A stretch of DNA of 64,000 bases from Rhizobium mongolense USDA 1844 (GTDB lineage Bacteria; Pseudomonadota; Alphaproteobacteria; Rhizobiales; Rhizobiaceae). The stretch covers positions 124,154 through 188,153 of the forward strand of contig NZ_ATTQ01000010.1 in the NCBI RefSeq assembly GCF_000419765.1. The letters are read 5' to 3'. This document shows, in pieces, positions 34,394 to 43,307 of this stretch. The notes under the pieces are model-generated. The model saw only the letters and a list, made by a program, of their open reading frames with translations. It ran no database searches and had not been told where the DNA came from. Both the position numbers and the translations under genes were made by a program. How positions within the stretch are numbered: the first letter of the stretch is position 1; each line of letters begins with the position of its first letter.

Positions 34394-34733
34394 CTTAGTA
34401 TCTCCCTCGAGCGCTTGATCTGCCACAAATCGAACGCAGAATCCTTGCCATCTTCAGCGCTTCAAACCACAGTTTGGCATCTACCGCAACAGGCCAGAGC
34501 GATTGTCTATGCGGCATTTTTGCCTAAAGTCAAATTCCGCAGTCAGGGCAAAACATTGCTGAAGTTTTCATGGTCATATGAAAAAGACCGGCTGTAACCA
34601 ATCTGCCCTTCCGACAATATCGGCGAAAGGTCCTATTTCTGCCGTAGTCCCCCGGTTTTGACGGGTCGGGGCTTTTCATTTCCGGTGGCGGCCTTCAACA
34701 ATAGCGGCACTGATTCGAATTCCAGAGGTTTCC
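34394..34733. other. Divergent promoter region, ctaC and IalB-family gene
   Basis: 340 bases with no supportable gene. It must hold the promoters for the cta operon (minus) and the IalB-family gene (plus). A 27-codon frame starting ATGAAAAAG at about 34577 has no ribosome site and was not called. A GC-rich segment near 34650-34675 is followed by CTTTTC, a weak hairpin at best. Confidence 0.4.
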
Positions 34734-35354
34734 ATGGGTTTCCGTTCCCTCGCGCGGTCGCTTATCCTGACCACCAGCATCGCAGCCGCGGCGACAACGC
34801 CCGTATTTGCCCAGCAGCAGCCTGCGCCGAAGCCGCCTGCCCAGCAACCGGCGCCGGCCCAGCCGGCGCCAGCGCAACCGGATCGCCCGCAGCAGGCAAC
34901 GCCCGGACAAAGCCAGCCGCAGGCCCCCGGAACCGTGAAGTCCAACCACGGCGCTTGGTCCGTCGTCTGCGACAAGCCGGCTGGCGCTTCGGCCGAGCAA
35001 TGCGCCCTGATGCAGAACGTGATTGCCGAAGACCGGCCGGAGGTCGGCCTCTCGGTCGTCGTGCTGAAGACCGCCGACCGCAAGTCGAAGATCCTCCGCG
35101 TTTTGGCGCCGCTCGGTGTCCTGCTACCGAACGGCCTCGGCCTCAATGTCGACGGCAAGGACATCGGCCGCGCCTATTTCGTGCGCTGCTTTGCCGACGG
35201 CTGCTACGCCGAAGTCGTGCTCGAGGACGAGCTGCTCAAGACATTTCGCAGCGGCACCAGCGCCACCTTCATAGTCTTCCAGACGCCCGAAGAAGGCATC
35301 GGCATTCCCGTCGACCTCAAGGGCTTTGCAGAAGGCTACGACGCCCTGCCCTGA
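34734..35354 (+). CDS. Invasion-associated locus B (IalB) family protein
   Basis: 206 residues. Signal peptide (about 1-26, ending VFAQ), a Pro/Gln/Ala-rich linker (about 27-66) and an IalB domain starting VKSNHGAWSVVCDKP. Four cysteines (in VVCDKP, EQCALMQ and FVRCFADGCY) fit two disulfides. In Bartonella IalB aids entry into red cells; rhizobial paralogues are common and of unknown role, so an envelope or stress function is inferred. It is divergent from ctaC and followed by tldD. Confidence 0.87.
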   Translation: MGFRSLARSLILTTSIAAAATTPVFAQQQPAPKPPAQQPAPAQPAPAQPDRPQQATPGQSQPQAPGTVKSNHGAWSVVCDKPAGASAEQCALMQNVIAEDRPEVGLSVVVLKTADRKSKILRVLAPLGVLLPNGLGLNVDGKDIGRAYFVRCFADGCYAEVVLEDELLKTFRSGTSATFIVFQTPEEGIGIPVDLKGFAEGYDALP

Positions 35355-35430
35355 TAAGGGCTTGCTCGAACAGCTCTGCGGACCTACATCGGCCTGGAAG
35401 CGTTTCTGCTTCGAAGCGGAGAAGACGACT

Positions 35431-36846
35431 ATGAATACCGACCTGCTGACGCTGTTCGACGCCGACGAAACGACGATGCGCAAACACGTTGCCGAGGCGC
35501 TTTCCGGCTCCGATGACGGCGAGCTATTCATCGAGCATGCGCAGGCGGAATCGCTGATGTTCGACAATGGCCGCCTCAAGGGCGGAAGCTTCAATACCGA
35601 GCAGGGTTTCGGCCTTCGCGCCGTCGCCGGCGAAGCGGTCGGCTACGCGCATGCAGGCGATCTCTCGGTTGCGGCGCTGAAGCGCGCGGCAGAGGCCGTC
35701 GGAGCGGTCACGAAGGGCTATTCCGGCAGCTACGCCGCAGCGCCCCAGCGCACCAACAAGAAATTCTACGGCGACGAGAACCCGATCGGCTCGCCGACCT
35801 TCGAAGAGAAGGTTAAAGTCCTGACCGATATCGATGCATACCTGCGCGGCAAGGACGACAAGGTGCGCCAGGTGACGGCGTCGGTCGCCGCAAGCTGGCA
35901 GGTTGTCGATATCCTGCGCGCCGATGGTCATCGCGTTCGCGATATCCGCCCGATGACGCGCATCAACGTCTCCGTCATCGTTGGCGAAGGCGATCGGCAG
36001 GAAAGCGGCTCCTATGGCAGCGGCGGGCGCATCGGCTTCGGCGATTTTATTGCCGAGGGCAATTGGCAGTACGGTGCCGACGAGGCGCTTCGTCAGGCAC
36101 TCGTCAATCTCGAAGCGATCGAAGCGCCGGCCGGCACAATGGATGTCGTTCTCGGCTCCGGCTGGCCGGGCGTCATGCTGCACGAAGCGGTCGGCCATGG
36201 CCTCGAGGGCGATTTCAATCGCAAAAAGACCTCGGCCTTCGCCGGCCTGCTTGGCCAGATGGTGGCTGCACCGGGCGTCACCGTGGTCGATGACGGCACG
36301 ATCGACAGCCGACGCGGCTCGATCACCATCGACGACGAGGGCACGCCCTCCGGCTACAACGTGCTCATCGAGAACGGCAAGCTCGTCGGCTACATGCAGG
36401 ACCGGCAAAACGCCCGGCTGATGGGCATGCAGCCGACCGGCAACGGCCGCCGCCAGGGCTATGCCCATGTGCCGATGCCGCGCATGACCAACACCTACAT
36501 GTTGGGCGGCGAAAAGACGCCGGAAGAGATCATCGCTTCCGTGAGGAAGGGCATCTATGCCGTCTCCTTCGGCGGCGGCCAGGTGGACATCACCTCCGGC
36601 AAGTTCGTCTTCGGCTGCACAGAGGCTTACCTCATCGAGAACGGCAAGATCGGCGCACCAATCAAGGGCGCGATGTTGATCGGCAACGGCCCGGATGCGA
36701 TGAAGCGCGTCTCGATGATCGGCAACGACATGAAGCTCGACACCGGCATCGGCAATTGCGGCAAGGCCGGGCAGTGGGTTCCGGTCGGCGTCGGACAGCC
36801 GCATCTGCGCATGGACCAGGTGACCGTCGGCGGCACGAAAGCCTAA
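35431..36846 (+). CDS. tldD: Metalloprotease TldD
   Basis: 471 residues from ATG 35431 (GGAG upstream; the open frame runs back to 35326). With TldE/PmbA it forms a heterodimeric zinc protease that trims microcin precursors and degrades unfolded peptides. The zinc motif HEAVGHGLEGD lies at residues 251-261, and the C-terminal Cys-containing block around FVFGCTEAYLIENG is intact. No tldE partner occurs in the window. A GNAT gene follows after 16 bases. Confidence 0.95.
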   Translation: MNTDLLTLFDADETTMRKHVAEALSGSDDGELFIEHAQAESLMFDNGRLKGGSFNTEQGFGLRAVAGEAVGYAHAGDLSVAALKRAAEAVGAVTKGYSGSYAAAPQRTNKKFYGDENPIGSPTFEEKVKVLTDIDAYLRGKDDKVRQVTASVAASWQVVDILRADGHRVRDIRPMTRINVSVIVGEGDRQESGSYGSGGRIGFGDFIAEGNWQYGADEALRQALVNLEAIEAPAGTMDVVLGSGWPGVMLHEAVGHGLEGDFNRKKTSAFAGLLGQMVAAPGVTVVDDGTIDSRRGSITIDDEGTPSGYNVLIENGKLVGYMQDRQNARLMGMQPTGNGRRQGYAHVPMPRMTNTYMLGGEKTPEEIIASVRKGIYAVSFGGGQVDITSGKFVFGCTEAYLIENGKIGAPIKGAMLIGNGPDAMKRVSMIGNDMKLDTGIGNCGKAGQWVPVGVGQPHLRMDQVTVGGTKA

Positions 36847-36862
36847 CGATCCGGAGGTGGTG

Positions 36863-37351
36863 ATGAGCGAGATCGAGATCAGACCCTTCGCCGCCCCTGA
36901 CATCGATGGTGTCTTTTCGGTCATCCTGCCGATCCAGCGCGACGAATTCGGCTTCGCGATCACAGCCGACGACCAACCTGATCTGCAGGTCATCCCGGAT
37001 TTCTACCAGTCCGGCAAAGGCCAGTTCTGGGTCGCGGAGCTTGACGGCGTCATCGTCGGCACGATCGGCCTCAAGGATATCGGCAACAACCGGGCAGCGC
37101 TGCGCAAGATGTTCGTCGCCGCGCCCGTGCGCGGCCCCCGGCACGGCGTTGCCGCAAAGCTGCTCGACACGCTCTTTACCCATGCCAAAGCACATGGCAT
37201 TCACGAGATCTTCCTCGGCACGACCGACAGATTCCTCGCCGCGCATCGCTTTTACGAGAAGAACGGCTTCACTGAGATCAAGCGCAGCGACCTTCCCCGC
37301 TCCTTCCCCTTGATGGCCGTGGACAACAAGTTCTACCGGAGAGCGGTCTAG
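36863..37351 (+). CDS. GNAT family N-acetyltransferase
   Basis: 162 residues from ATG 36863, directly after GGAGGTGGTG. The acetyl-CoA region is GPRHGVAAKLLDTL, followed by HEIFLGTTDRFLAAHRFYEKNGF. Some relatives in this group are annotated as amino-acid or antibiotic acetyltransferases, but the substrate is not readable here. It is spaced 16 bases from tldD and may share its transcript. Confidence 0.88.
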   Translation: MSEIEIRPFAAPDIDGVFSVILPIQRDEFGFAITADDQPDLQVIPDFYQSGKGQFWVAELDGVIVGTIGLKDIGNNRAALRKMFVAAPVRGPRHGVAAKLLDTLFTHAKAHGIHEIFLGTTDRFLAAHRFYEKNGFTEIKRSDLPRSFPLMAVDNKFYRRAV

Positions 37352-37599
37352 CGATCGTCCACCGGACCAAAGTCTCAGTGAAGGCGTAATGTTTGGCCGC
37401 CGACGTTCCTGCTGAAATTCATATCACCTTACCTTGGATGTTCAGCGCATGAAACGCGCTTCGTGGCCTCGCCAGGCGCTATTGCAGCTATTTTGAAAAT
37501 CGAAACCGAGCGGTTAGCGACGCATTTATCTCGATGAGAGCGAATTAGCAGCGCTACCCTCAACATTCGTCGGCCCTGCTGAGACCGGACGGAGAGGTC

Positions 37600-37716
37600 A
37601 TGCTTGCCAGGCCGCATTCGATCGAGGGAGCGCCTTATTTGACCGAAGAACAGTGCCAGTGGTGGATCGCCGAGAGCTTGCGGCGTGGCAAGGCGACTTG
37701 CCTGAAGCGCACCTAG
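37600..37716 (+). CDS. Possible small hypothetical protein
   Basis: 38 residues starting MLARPHSIEG, with a central EEQCQWWIAESLRRGK segment and two cysteines. GGAGAGG stands five bases before the ATG, which is the main support. It ends one base before the 3' end of the MazG-like pseudogene on the other strand. No family is recognised. The 250 bases between the GNAT gene and this ATG contain nothing else I can support. Confidence 0.3.
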   Translation: MLARPHSIEGAPYLTEEQCQWWIAESLRRGKATCLKRT

Positions 37717-38017
37717 TCACGGCCTAAACAGCCACTTCCGCTCGATCGCTAGTGCGAGGTCGATGCCGTTTTGGCGGGCGAAAAGCAGGATGTGGCCGAG
37801 CATGTCGGCCGTCTCGTCGGCGAGATCCTGCTTCAGTTCGTCCGGCGCCTTGCCTTTCGGGCGGCCTCTGCCGCTCACGCGGTTCCAGGGCCTGCGTGAG
37901 TTCGCCCATTTCTTCCTGCAGCTTCAGGAGATACCAGTCCGGATCTCTTTCGATGCCGTTCACTTCAGCATAACGGCGGGAAGAGGATTCGAACTTTTCC
38001 GCGAGATCGGCAAGCAT
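37717..38017 (-). pseudogene. MazG-like nucleotide pyrophosphohydrolase, frameshifted
   Basis: The frame opens MLADLAEKFESSSRRYAEVNG and reaches the metal motif EEMGE, then breaks in a GGG run at 37888-37890 (CCC on the coding strand). Removing one base restores a 99-residue protein continuing QAWNRVSGRGRPKG and then DETADMLGHILLFARQNG, ending at TGA 37717-37719. The restored product has both halves of the MazG-type metal site. Either the gene is freshly broken or this is a one-base sequencing error. Intact relatives hydrolyse nucleoside triphosphates. Confidence 0.75.
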
Positions 38018-38091
38018 CGGCGTTCTCCTTTTGTATCCAAAACAGGAGAATGCCGATTCGTCCGGATTGTCCAGCGAAGGGTGTTCGGAGC

Positions 38092-39360
38092 TTAGCCTTG
38101 ATTGGCGAGCAGCACGCAGTCGTAGGAGCGCTTCTTGAGGGCTTCGCAGGCGGCGGTGGCGGCCTGCTCACTGTCGAACCCGACGAAGCGGGCGCGGTAG
38201 ATGGCGTTGGCGCCGGTGCCGAAGGCTTCCGTATAGGGCGTTGCGGATTTCAGCGCCGTGCCGCCTTCGGACTTTGCCTGCGCAAGCAGCGCACGGGCGG
38301 CATCGGCGCTTGGAGCGGCGGAAATCTGGATCTGCCAGCCGCGGATCGACGGCTGCGGCTTGCCAGCATTGGCCATTTCCTCAAGTGCTGCCGGACGCTC
38401 CAAGGGAACGGTTGCCGTGTCAGAGTAACCGAGCGCGAAAGGAGCGTTGCCGGCTTCGCCTTCGCTTCGTGGCGCGGCGGCTGCAAGCGGCGCATCCGTA
38501 TCGGCGGCGGCGGAGGCGACTTCGACCGGCTGCTTGGCGCCGACGCTTGCAAGCAGCCTGCCGCCGCTGGAAGCGCGGCCGAGATACTTGTCGAGTAGTG
38601 CGGCCATCTGGGCATCGCGGCTGCGAGCCGTGCGGCCGCCGAGAACGACGCCGACGACGCGGCGGTTACCGTCGCGCACGGCGCTCACAAGATTGAAACC
38701 GGAGGCGTTCGTGTAACCCGTTTTGATGCCGTCCATACCCTGGTAGCGAACCATCAGGTTGTTATGGCCGCGGATGGTTTTGCCGCGGAAGGTGAACGCG
38801 GTCATCGAAAAGAGCCGGTATTCCCTCGGATAGTGCTTGAGCAGCGCGACGCCGAGGGTGGACATGTCGCGGGCTGTCGTCACCTGCCGCTCATCCGGCA
38901 GGCCGGAAGCATTATAAAAGGCGGTACGGTTCATGCCGAGCTGACGGGCCTTCTGCGTCATTACGCGGGCGAAGTTGCTTTCGGAGCCCGCGAGCGTTTC
39001 GCCCACCGCGGCCGCGGCATCATTCGCGGATTTAACGATCATCCCATAGACGGCTTCGCGCACGGTGATCGTTCCGCCCGCCTTCACGCCGAGCTTTGTC
39101 GGCGGGCGGCTGGCTGCGTATTTCGACATGACGATCGGCGTGTCCCAGGTGATCTTGCCGCGGTTCAGCGCCTCGAAGGTGAGGTAGAGCGTCATCATCT
39201 TGGTGAGCGACGCCGGGTGGTTCAGCACATCACCGTTCTCGGACGCGAGAACCTTGCCTGTCCGGGCATCGAGGATGAGGGAGGCGCTGCCGGCCATGGC
39301 CGCGATCGGTGCCGAAACGGCAAGCGTCACAGCTAGAAATGCGGCCAACAACCTTTTCAT
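38092..39360 (-). CDS. D-alanyl-D-alanine carboxypeptidase with C-terminal SPOR domain
   Basis: 422 residues. Signal peptide (about 1-24), then an S11 penicillin-binding domain with SxxK (Ser51-Lys54 in ASLTKMM), SxN (KSANDAAA) and KTG (DGIKTGYTN). After a low-complexity linker (about 270-345) a SPOR domain (WQIQISAAPSADAARALL, about 345-420) should target it to denuded peptidoglycan at the division site. It removes the terminal D-Ala from peptidoglycan stem peptides. GGGGAC precedes ATG 39360. Confidence 0.94.
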   Translation of the reverse strand: MKRLLAAFLAVTLAVSAPIAAMAGSASLILDARTGKVLASENGDVLNHPASLTKMMTLYLTFEALNRGKITWDTPIVMSKYAASRPPTKLGVKAGGTITVREAVYGMIVKSANDAAAAVGETLAGSESNFARVMTQKARQLGMNRTAFYNASGLPDERQVTTARDMSTLGVALLKHYPREYRLFSMTAFTFRGKTIRGHNNLMVRYQGMDGIKTGYTNASGFNLVSAVRDGNRRVVGVVLGGRTARSRDAQMAALLDKYLGRASSGGRLLASVGAKQPVEVASAAADTDAPLAAAAPRSEGEAGNAPFALGYSDTATVPLERPAALEEMANAGKPQPSIRGWQIQISAAPSADAARALLAQAKSEGGTALKSATPYTEAFGTGANAIYRARFVGFDSEQAATAACEALKKRSYDCVLLANQG

Positions 39361-39580
39361 GAAGTCCCCTCAATACAAGTGCCGACTGCGGCGAAGCCAA
39401 AACATGTCCCGTTCTGCGACAGAAGCCGCTAATCTGGCGCGACTTTGAGGCAACGGACACTAATTTTTTGAGTTTTCTTTGCTCTTGGTGAACGGAACGT
39501 AAAGATTTCACCCGAAAATGCAACGTTCAACAACGCTTAACACCATAATTGATAGGCTCGCCCGTCTTCAGGGAGGCGGA

Positions 39581-40627
39581 ATGCACAGGCTGTGGAAAAG
39601 TCGCGCGAAACGGATCGCCATTGCCGGCGGGCTCGAAGCTGCGCATCTCATCGCTGCTCTCCGGCTCATGCGCAGCGCGCGCGGGCGCGGTGCGATCTTT
39701 ACCCTGCATCATGTCAGGCCGCACGAGCCGCATGCTTTTGAGCCGAATGCACACCTCGAAATCACGCCCGCATTTCTCGATGCGGCACTGACGCAGCTTG
39801 CCCATGACGGGTACCGTTTCGTCGCGCTGGACGAGATTCCGGCATTGCTTTCCAAACCGGCCGGCGACCATCCCTTTGCAGCCTTTACCCTGGACGACGG
39901 CTACCGCAACAACCTCGTTCACGCCTATCCGATCTTCGAGAAGCACGAGGCACCCTTTACCGTGTTCGTGGCAAAGGGCCTGACGGAGCGCACGCACACG
40001 ATCTGGTGGGAGACGCTTGCCGCCGTCCTGCGGAAGGCCGAAAAGGTCCACTTCGATTTCGGTGGAGGCGAAGAGAGCATCACGCTTTTCACATTGGCCG
40101 ATCAGCATGCGGCATTCTCGCGGTTCGCGGCCCATGTCCACAGCGCCGACGAGGCCTCGGCGGTTGCGAAGATCGATGCGCTTGCCCGTCACCATGAGAT
40201 CGATCCGGCCGAACTCGTCGACGATCTCGTGATGGGCGCGGCGGAACTCAATCTTCTCGACGCAAGCCCCCTCGCGTCCATCGGCGCCCATACGGTCAGC
40301 CACCGCGCGCTCGCGCGGCTTCCGGAAGCCGAAATACGGGAGGAGATGGCGCTTTCCGCCGACCATGTAGAGGCGATTACCGGCAAGCGGCCGGAAACCT
40401 TCGCATTCCCATATGGCACGCCCCAAGCAGCAACCCGTCGCGAGGCGGCAATCGCAGCCGAACTGAGGTTCGAGGTCGCGGTGACGACCCGGCCGGGCGT
40501 CTTGCGGCCGGACCTGCCTGGCAGCACCACCTATCTGCCGCGGCTCTCTCTCAATGGCTTTTACCAGAAGCCGCGCTATGTCTCGGCACTCGCCTCCGGC
40601 ATCCCGCTGAAGCTGATGGGCCGTTAA
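39581..40627 (+). CDS. Polysaccharide deacetylase (NodB-homology) family protein
   Basis: 348 residues from ATG 39581, which has GGGAGGCGG directly upstream; ATG 39518 is in frame but has no such site. The NodB core shows FTLDDGYRNN (metal Asp pair), SIGAHTVSHRAL (His ligands) and FAFPYGTPQAA. A sub-terminal insertion (about 150-215) may set specificity. The protein is probably cytosolic or membrane-associated, since the N-terminus is not a clear signal. It likely deacetylates a glycan; the substrate is unknown. Confidence 0.87.
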   Translation: MHRLWKSRAKRIAIAGGLEAAHLIAALRLMRSARGRGAIFTLHHVRPHEPHAFEPNAHLEITPAFLDAALTQLAHDGYRFVALDEIPALLSKPAGDHPFAAFTLDDGYRNNLVHAYPIFEKHEAPFTVFVAKGLTERTHTIWWETLAAVLRKAEKVHFDFGGGEESITLFTLADQHAAFSRFAAHVHSADEASAVAKIDALARHHEIDPAELVDDLVMGAAELNLLDASPLASIGAHTVSHRALARLPEAEIREEMALSADHVEAITGKRPETFAFPYGTPQAATRREAAIAAELRFEVAVTTRPGVLRPDLPGSTTYLPRLSLNGFYQKPRYVSALASGIPLKLMGR

Positions 40628-40631
40628 CGGC

Positions 40632-41252
40632 TCAAGGATACATCCTGACCTTTTGCCAATCGCCTTCCGGGGCCTGGCGGCGGAATTCGATGCGGTCGTG
40701 CAGGCGGAAGTTTTGGTCCTTCCAGAATTCGATCGAAACCGGCTTGATGCGGAAACCCGACCAGTAGGGCGGCCGCGGGATTTCGCCGATGGCATAACGC
40801 GCCGTATATTCGGCCACGGCTTTTTCCAGCGCAAAACGGCTTTCCAGCGGACGGGACTGCTTGGATGCCCAGGCGCCGATGCGGCTGCCGCGGGCGCGCG
40901 TCTGGAAATAAGCGTCGGCTTCCTCGTCTGTCACGATTTCCACAGGACCGCGCACGCGCACCTGCCGTCGCAGCGTTTTCCAGTGAAAACACATGGCCGC
41001 TTTTTTCTGCCCCAAGATTTCGCGGCCTTTCTGACTCTCGAAATTGGTGTAGAAGACGAATCCGTCGCTATCGAATCCCTTCAGGAGAACCATGCGGACA
41101 TTGGGAAGGCCAACTTCATCGACCGTCGCAAGCGCTACCGCATTCGGATCGTTTATCTCGGAACCCTCGGCATCTTTCAGCCATTCCGCGAAAAGCTTGA
41201 ACGGCTCGTCGCGCTCGGTGAAGTCACCGCTTATTAACTCATTTGCCGACAT
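40632..41252 (-). CDS. pdxH: Pyridoxamine 5'-phosphate oxidase
   Basis: 206 residues. Makes pyridoxal 5'-phosphate from the pyridoxamine or pyridoxine phosphate with FMN and O2. Diagnostic segments are MVLLKGFDSDGFVFYTNFESQKG (FMN binding), CFHWKTLRRQVRVRG and the C-terminal signature FWKDQNFRLHDRIEFRR with terminal YP. Divergent from the surface lipoprotein gene and convergent with the deacetylase gene. Confidence 0.96.
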   Translation of the reverse strand: MSANELISGDFTERDEPFKLFAEWLKDAEGSEINDPNAVALATVDEVGLPNVRMVLLKGFDSDGFVFYTNFESQKGREILGQKKAAMCFHWKTLRRQVRVRGPVEIVTDEEADAYFQTRARGSRIGAWASKQSRPLESRFALEKAVAEYTARYAIGEIPRPPYWSGFRIKPVSIEFWKDQNFRLHDRIEFRRQAPEGDWQKVRMYP

Positions 41253-41318
41253 ATTAGCTCAAATGCCCCGGGTTTATCGGTTTAATGCCCAGCTTTTCAC
41301 GACTGGACAGGACGCAGG

Positions 41319-41777
41319 GTGGAAGTCATAGCAAAGTCAAATCGCCATACAAAGGGCCTGCGGTCCCGTTGTGCCACGTTGTTCGTCATCGGTGCGGCGA
41401 TGCTGCCGCTTTCCGGCTGCATGACAGGCGGTTTTGACTTCCTGAGCGATTCGAAGGTGGACCGTTCGGTTGCCACCGGAACCGTGCCGCAGACGCCGCC
41501 GAGCACCGATACGCTTTCCGACGAAATGACGGTTCGCAACGCGGTCACCTCTGCCGACATCCAGAGGATGGCCGGCCAGCCGCTGCCCTGGGCGAATTCC
41601 TCCACCGGCAGCGCCGGCGTCATCGACACGATCGTCGAAAACAATGACCAGGGCCACGTCTGCCGCCAGTTCCGCACGACGCGGCACTCCTATGCGGGCA
41701 TTGCCAAATTCTACGGCAAGACCTGCCTCGTCGGCGGCGGCAACTGGCAACTGCTGAGCTTCCAGCCGGAAGGTTGA
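41319..41777 (+). CDS. RT0821/Lpp0805-type surface lipoprotein
   Basis: 152 residues from GTG 41319. A basic start, hydrophobic segment and lipobox LSGC (near residue 33) indicate a lipoprotein. The C-terminal domain carries CRQFRTTRHSYAGIAKFYGKTCLVGGGNWQL, whose two Cys probably pair; this domain matches the conserved alphaproteobacterial surface-protein family of unknown function. It is divergent from pdxH by about 65 bases. The next 250 bases hold no supportable gene. Confidence 0.8.
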   Translation: MEVIAKSNRHTKGLRSRCATLFVIGAAMLPLSGCMTGGFDFLSDSKVDRSVATGTVPQTPPSTDTLSDEMTVRNAVTSADIQRMAGQPLPWANSSTGSAGVIDTIVENNDQGHVCRQFRTTRHSYAGIAKFYGKTCLVGGGNWQLLSFQPEG

Positions 41778-42033
41778 CCCGCTTCAAGACATGATTAATC
41801 GCAGCCGGACCGCAGCCGCAATGCTTAGCAGAAAGCTAACCATTTGCGGCGAAAGCCGCATTCCCCTCCCCAAAAAATAAGGACTGATTAGTAACTCTGA
41901 CGCACGATCGGCTCATAGACGCGCGTTTCGGTTCCCTCTGAAATGGACCGGAAGGCGCGCGAAGAGTTGTCATTGGGCTTCGGGGTGCTGGGCAAGGACA
42001 GGCACGCCGCATCGCAACACCGGCGGTTATCAA

Positions 42034-43185
42034 ATGCGCGATCCTTACAAGATTTTGGGCGTTCCCCAGGACGCAGGGACAGACGAGATCAAGGCGGCCT
42101 GGCGCCACATGGCCAAGGCCGTTCATCCGGATCACAACCAGGGCGATCCGAAGGCAACGGCTCGTTTCGCCGAGGTCGGTCGTGCCTATGAAACATTGAA
42201 GGACCCCAAGAAGCGCAGCCTTTTCGATACGGCCGCACGGATGGCAGAGGCGCGAATGAACGGCGAGACGATCATGCAGCAGCGCCAGGCGGCCCGCGAG
42301 GCGGCAGTCCGGGCGAAGGCCGCGCAGGCGAATGCCGAACGGGTGATGGAAGAACTCGCCCGCGCCAACGCGCAGAAGGCGGCGAAGGCGGCCGCCGAGG
42401 CGGCAAGACAGCAACACGTCAGCCCGGAATCCGCCGAAGACATTGTCGAGCGCATTTTTGGCGCGCAGGCCAAAGCTGCAAGCGCCGGCGCGACGGCTCA
42501 TCCACAGGCAAATGCCGGCAAGCGGACGCAGGCGGAGGCAGGCAAACTCGAAGCGGAAGCTGTAAAGCCCGAGGAAGACGGCACGGAGACGGTTGCGGCC
42601 GCTGGCGGCATTCTTCAGCCCTTGAGCATCCTGACATCGCTTGTGCGCCGCTTTACCGGCAGCGCCCCCGCACCGGAAAAGGCCCCGGATCAATTCGCGC
42701 AGGTAACGGTCACGATCGAGGATATATTGAAGGGCAGCTGGACTACGGTGCAGCTCGGCGAGGGCCGCGAGGCAAGCTTCGCATTGTCGGCCGGGACACG
42801 GGAGGGCCATCAGGTCCGGCTGAAGGGCCAAGGGTACAAGCTGCCGAACATGCAGCGAGGCGACGCGGTCGTCAGCATCCACATCGCATCCGATGCGCGT
42901 TTCACCGTCGATGGCTTCGACCTGCGTACCGTGCTGCCGGTGACGATCGAGAATGCTGTCCTTGGAACCGAAGCGCGCATCGACGGACCGAACGGGCCGG
43001 TCGACGTCGCCGTTCCCGCCTGGTCAGGATCCGACAAGACGATCCGAATCTCCGGCCAGGGCCTGCCCGACGACACAGGCGGAAAGGGCGACCTGATCGT
43101 CGAGCTACGCATTATGTTGTGGGAAAAGCCGGATGATAAGGTCACGGATCTTATGAGAAGCATGCGCGAAGGGCTGTTTCTATGA
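42034..43185 (+). CDS. J-domain co-chaperone with DnaJ C-terminal domain, no zinc finger
   Basis: 383 residues. The J domain (1-70) has HPD at 31-33. An Ala/Glu/Lys-rich helical stretch (about 75-205) replaces the G/F and zinc-finger regions, and the DnaJ client-binding beta-domains follow (about 220-370, with FTVDGFDLRTVLPV and GPVDVAVPAWSG). The layout resembles CbpA-type (type II) J proteins but with an unusually long charged linker. It should stimulate a DnaK ATPase on selected clients. fabI follows after 120 bases. Confidence 0.9.
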   Translation: MRDPYKILGVPQDAGTDEIKAAWRHMAKAVHPDHNQGDPKATARFAEVGRAYETLKDPKKRSLFDTAARMAEARMNGETIMQQRQAAREAAVRAKAAQANAERVMEELARANAQKAAKAAAEAARQQHVSPESAEDIVERIFGAQAKAASAGATAHPQANAGKRTQAEAGKLEAEAVKPEEDGTETVAAAGGILQPLSILTSLVRRFTGSAPAPEKAPDQFAQVTVTIEDILKGSWTTVQLGEGREASFALSAGTREGHQVRLKGQGYKLPNMQRGDAVVSIHIASDARFTVDGFDLRTVLPVTIENAVLGTEARIDGPNGPVDVAVPAWSGSDKTIRISGQGLPDDTGGKGDLIVELRIMLWEKPDDKVTDLMRSMREGLFL

Positions 43186-43307
43186 AATTTTCGTGACAAG
43201 CGCACCCTTTGTTACGATCCCTTACAGTTGATGATTGCCCGCAATCTTGAACCGATTAACGGCCTATGCCATAGGCAATTTCCAATTGGTTCATTAGGGG
43301 GCAAAAT

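Noticed and set aside
30782..34597. A 1271-residue open frame on the plus strand across the cta operon
   Set aside because: It is antisense to ctaB, coxF, ctaD, ctaC and others, whose families are certain. High-GC third-position bias produces such frames.
34577..34660. A 27-codon frame upstream of the IalB-family gene, a possible leader peptide
   Set aside because: No ribosome site, no run of regulatory codons and only a weak hairpin after it.
41836..42033. A minus-strand peptide ending EPIVRQSY at about 41890, looking like a protein C-terminus
   Set aside because: It would have to run into the J-domain gene with no start or ribosome site, and the similarity is not specific.
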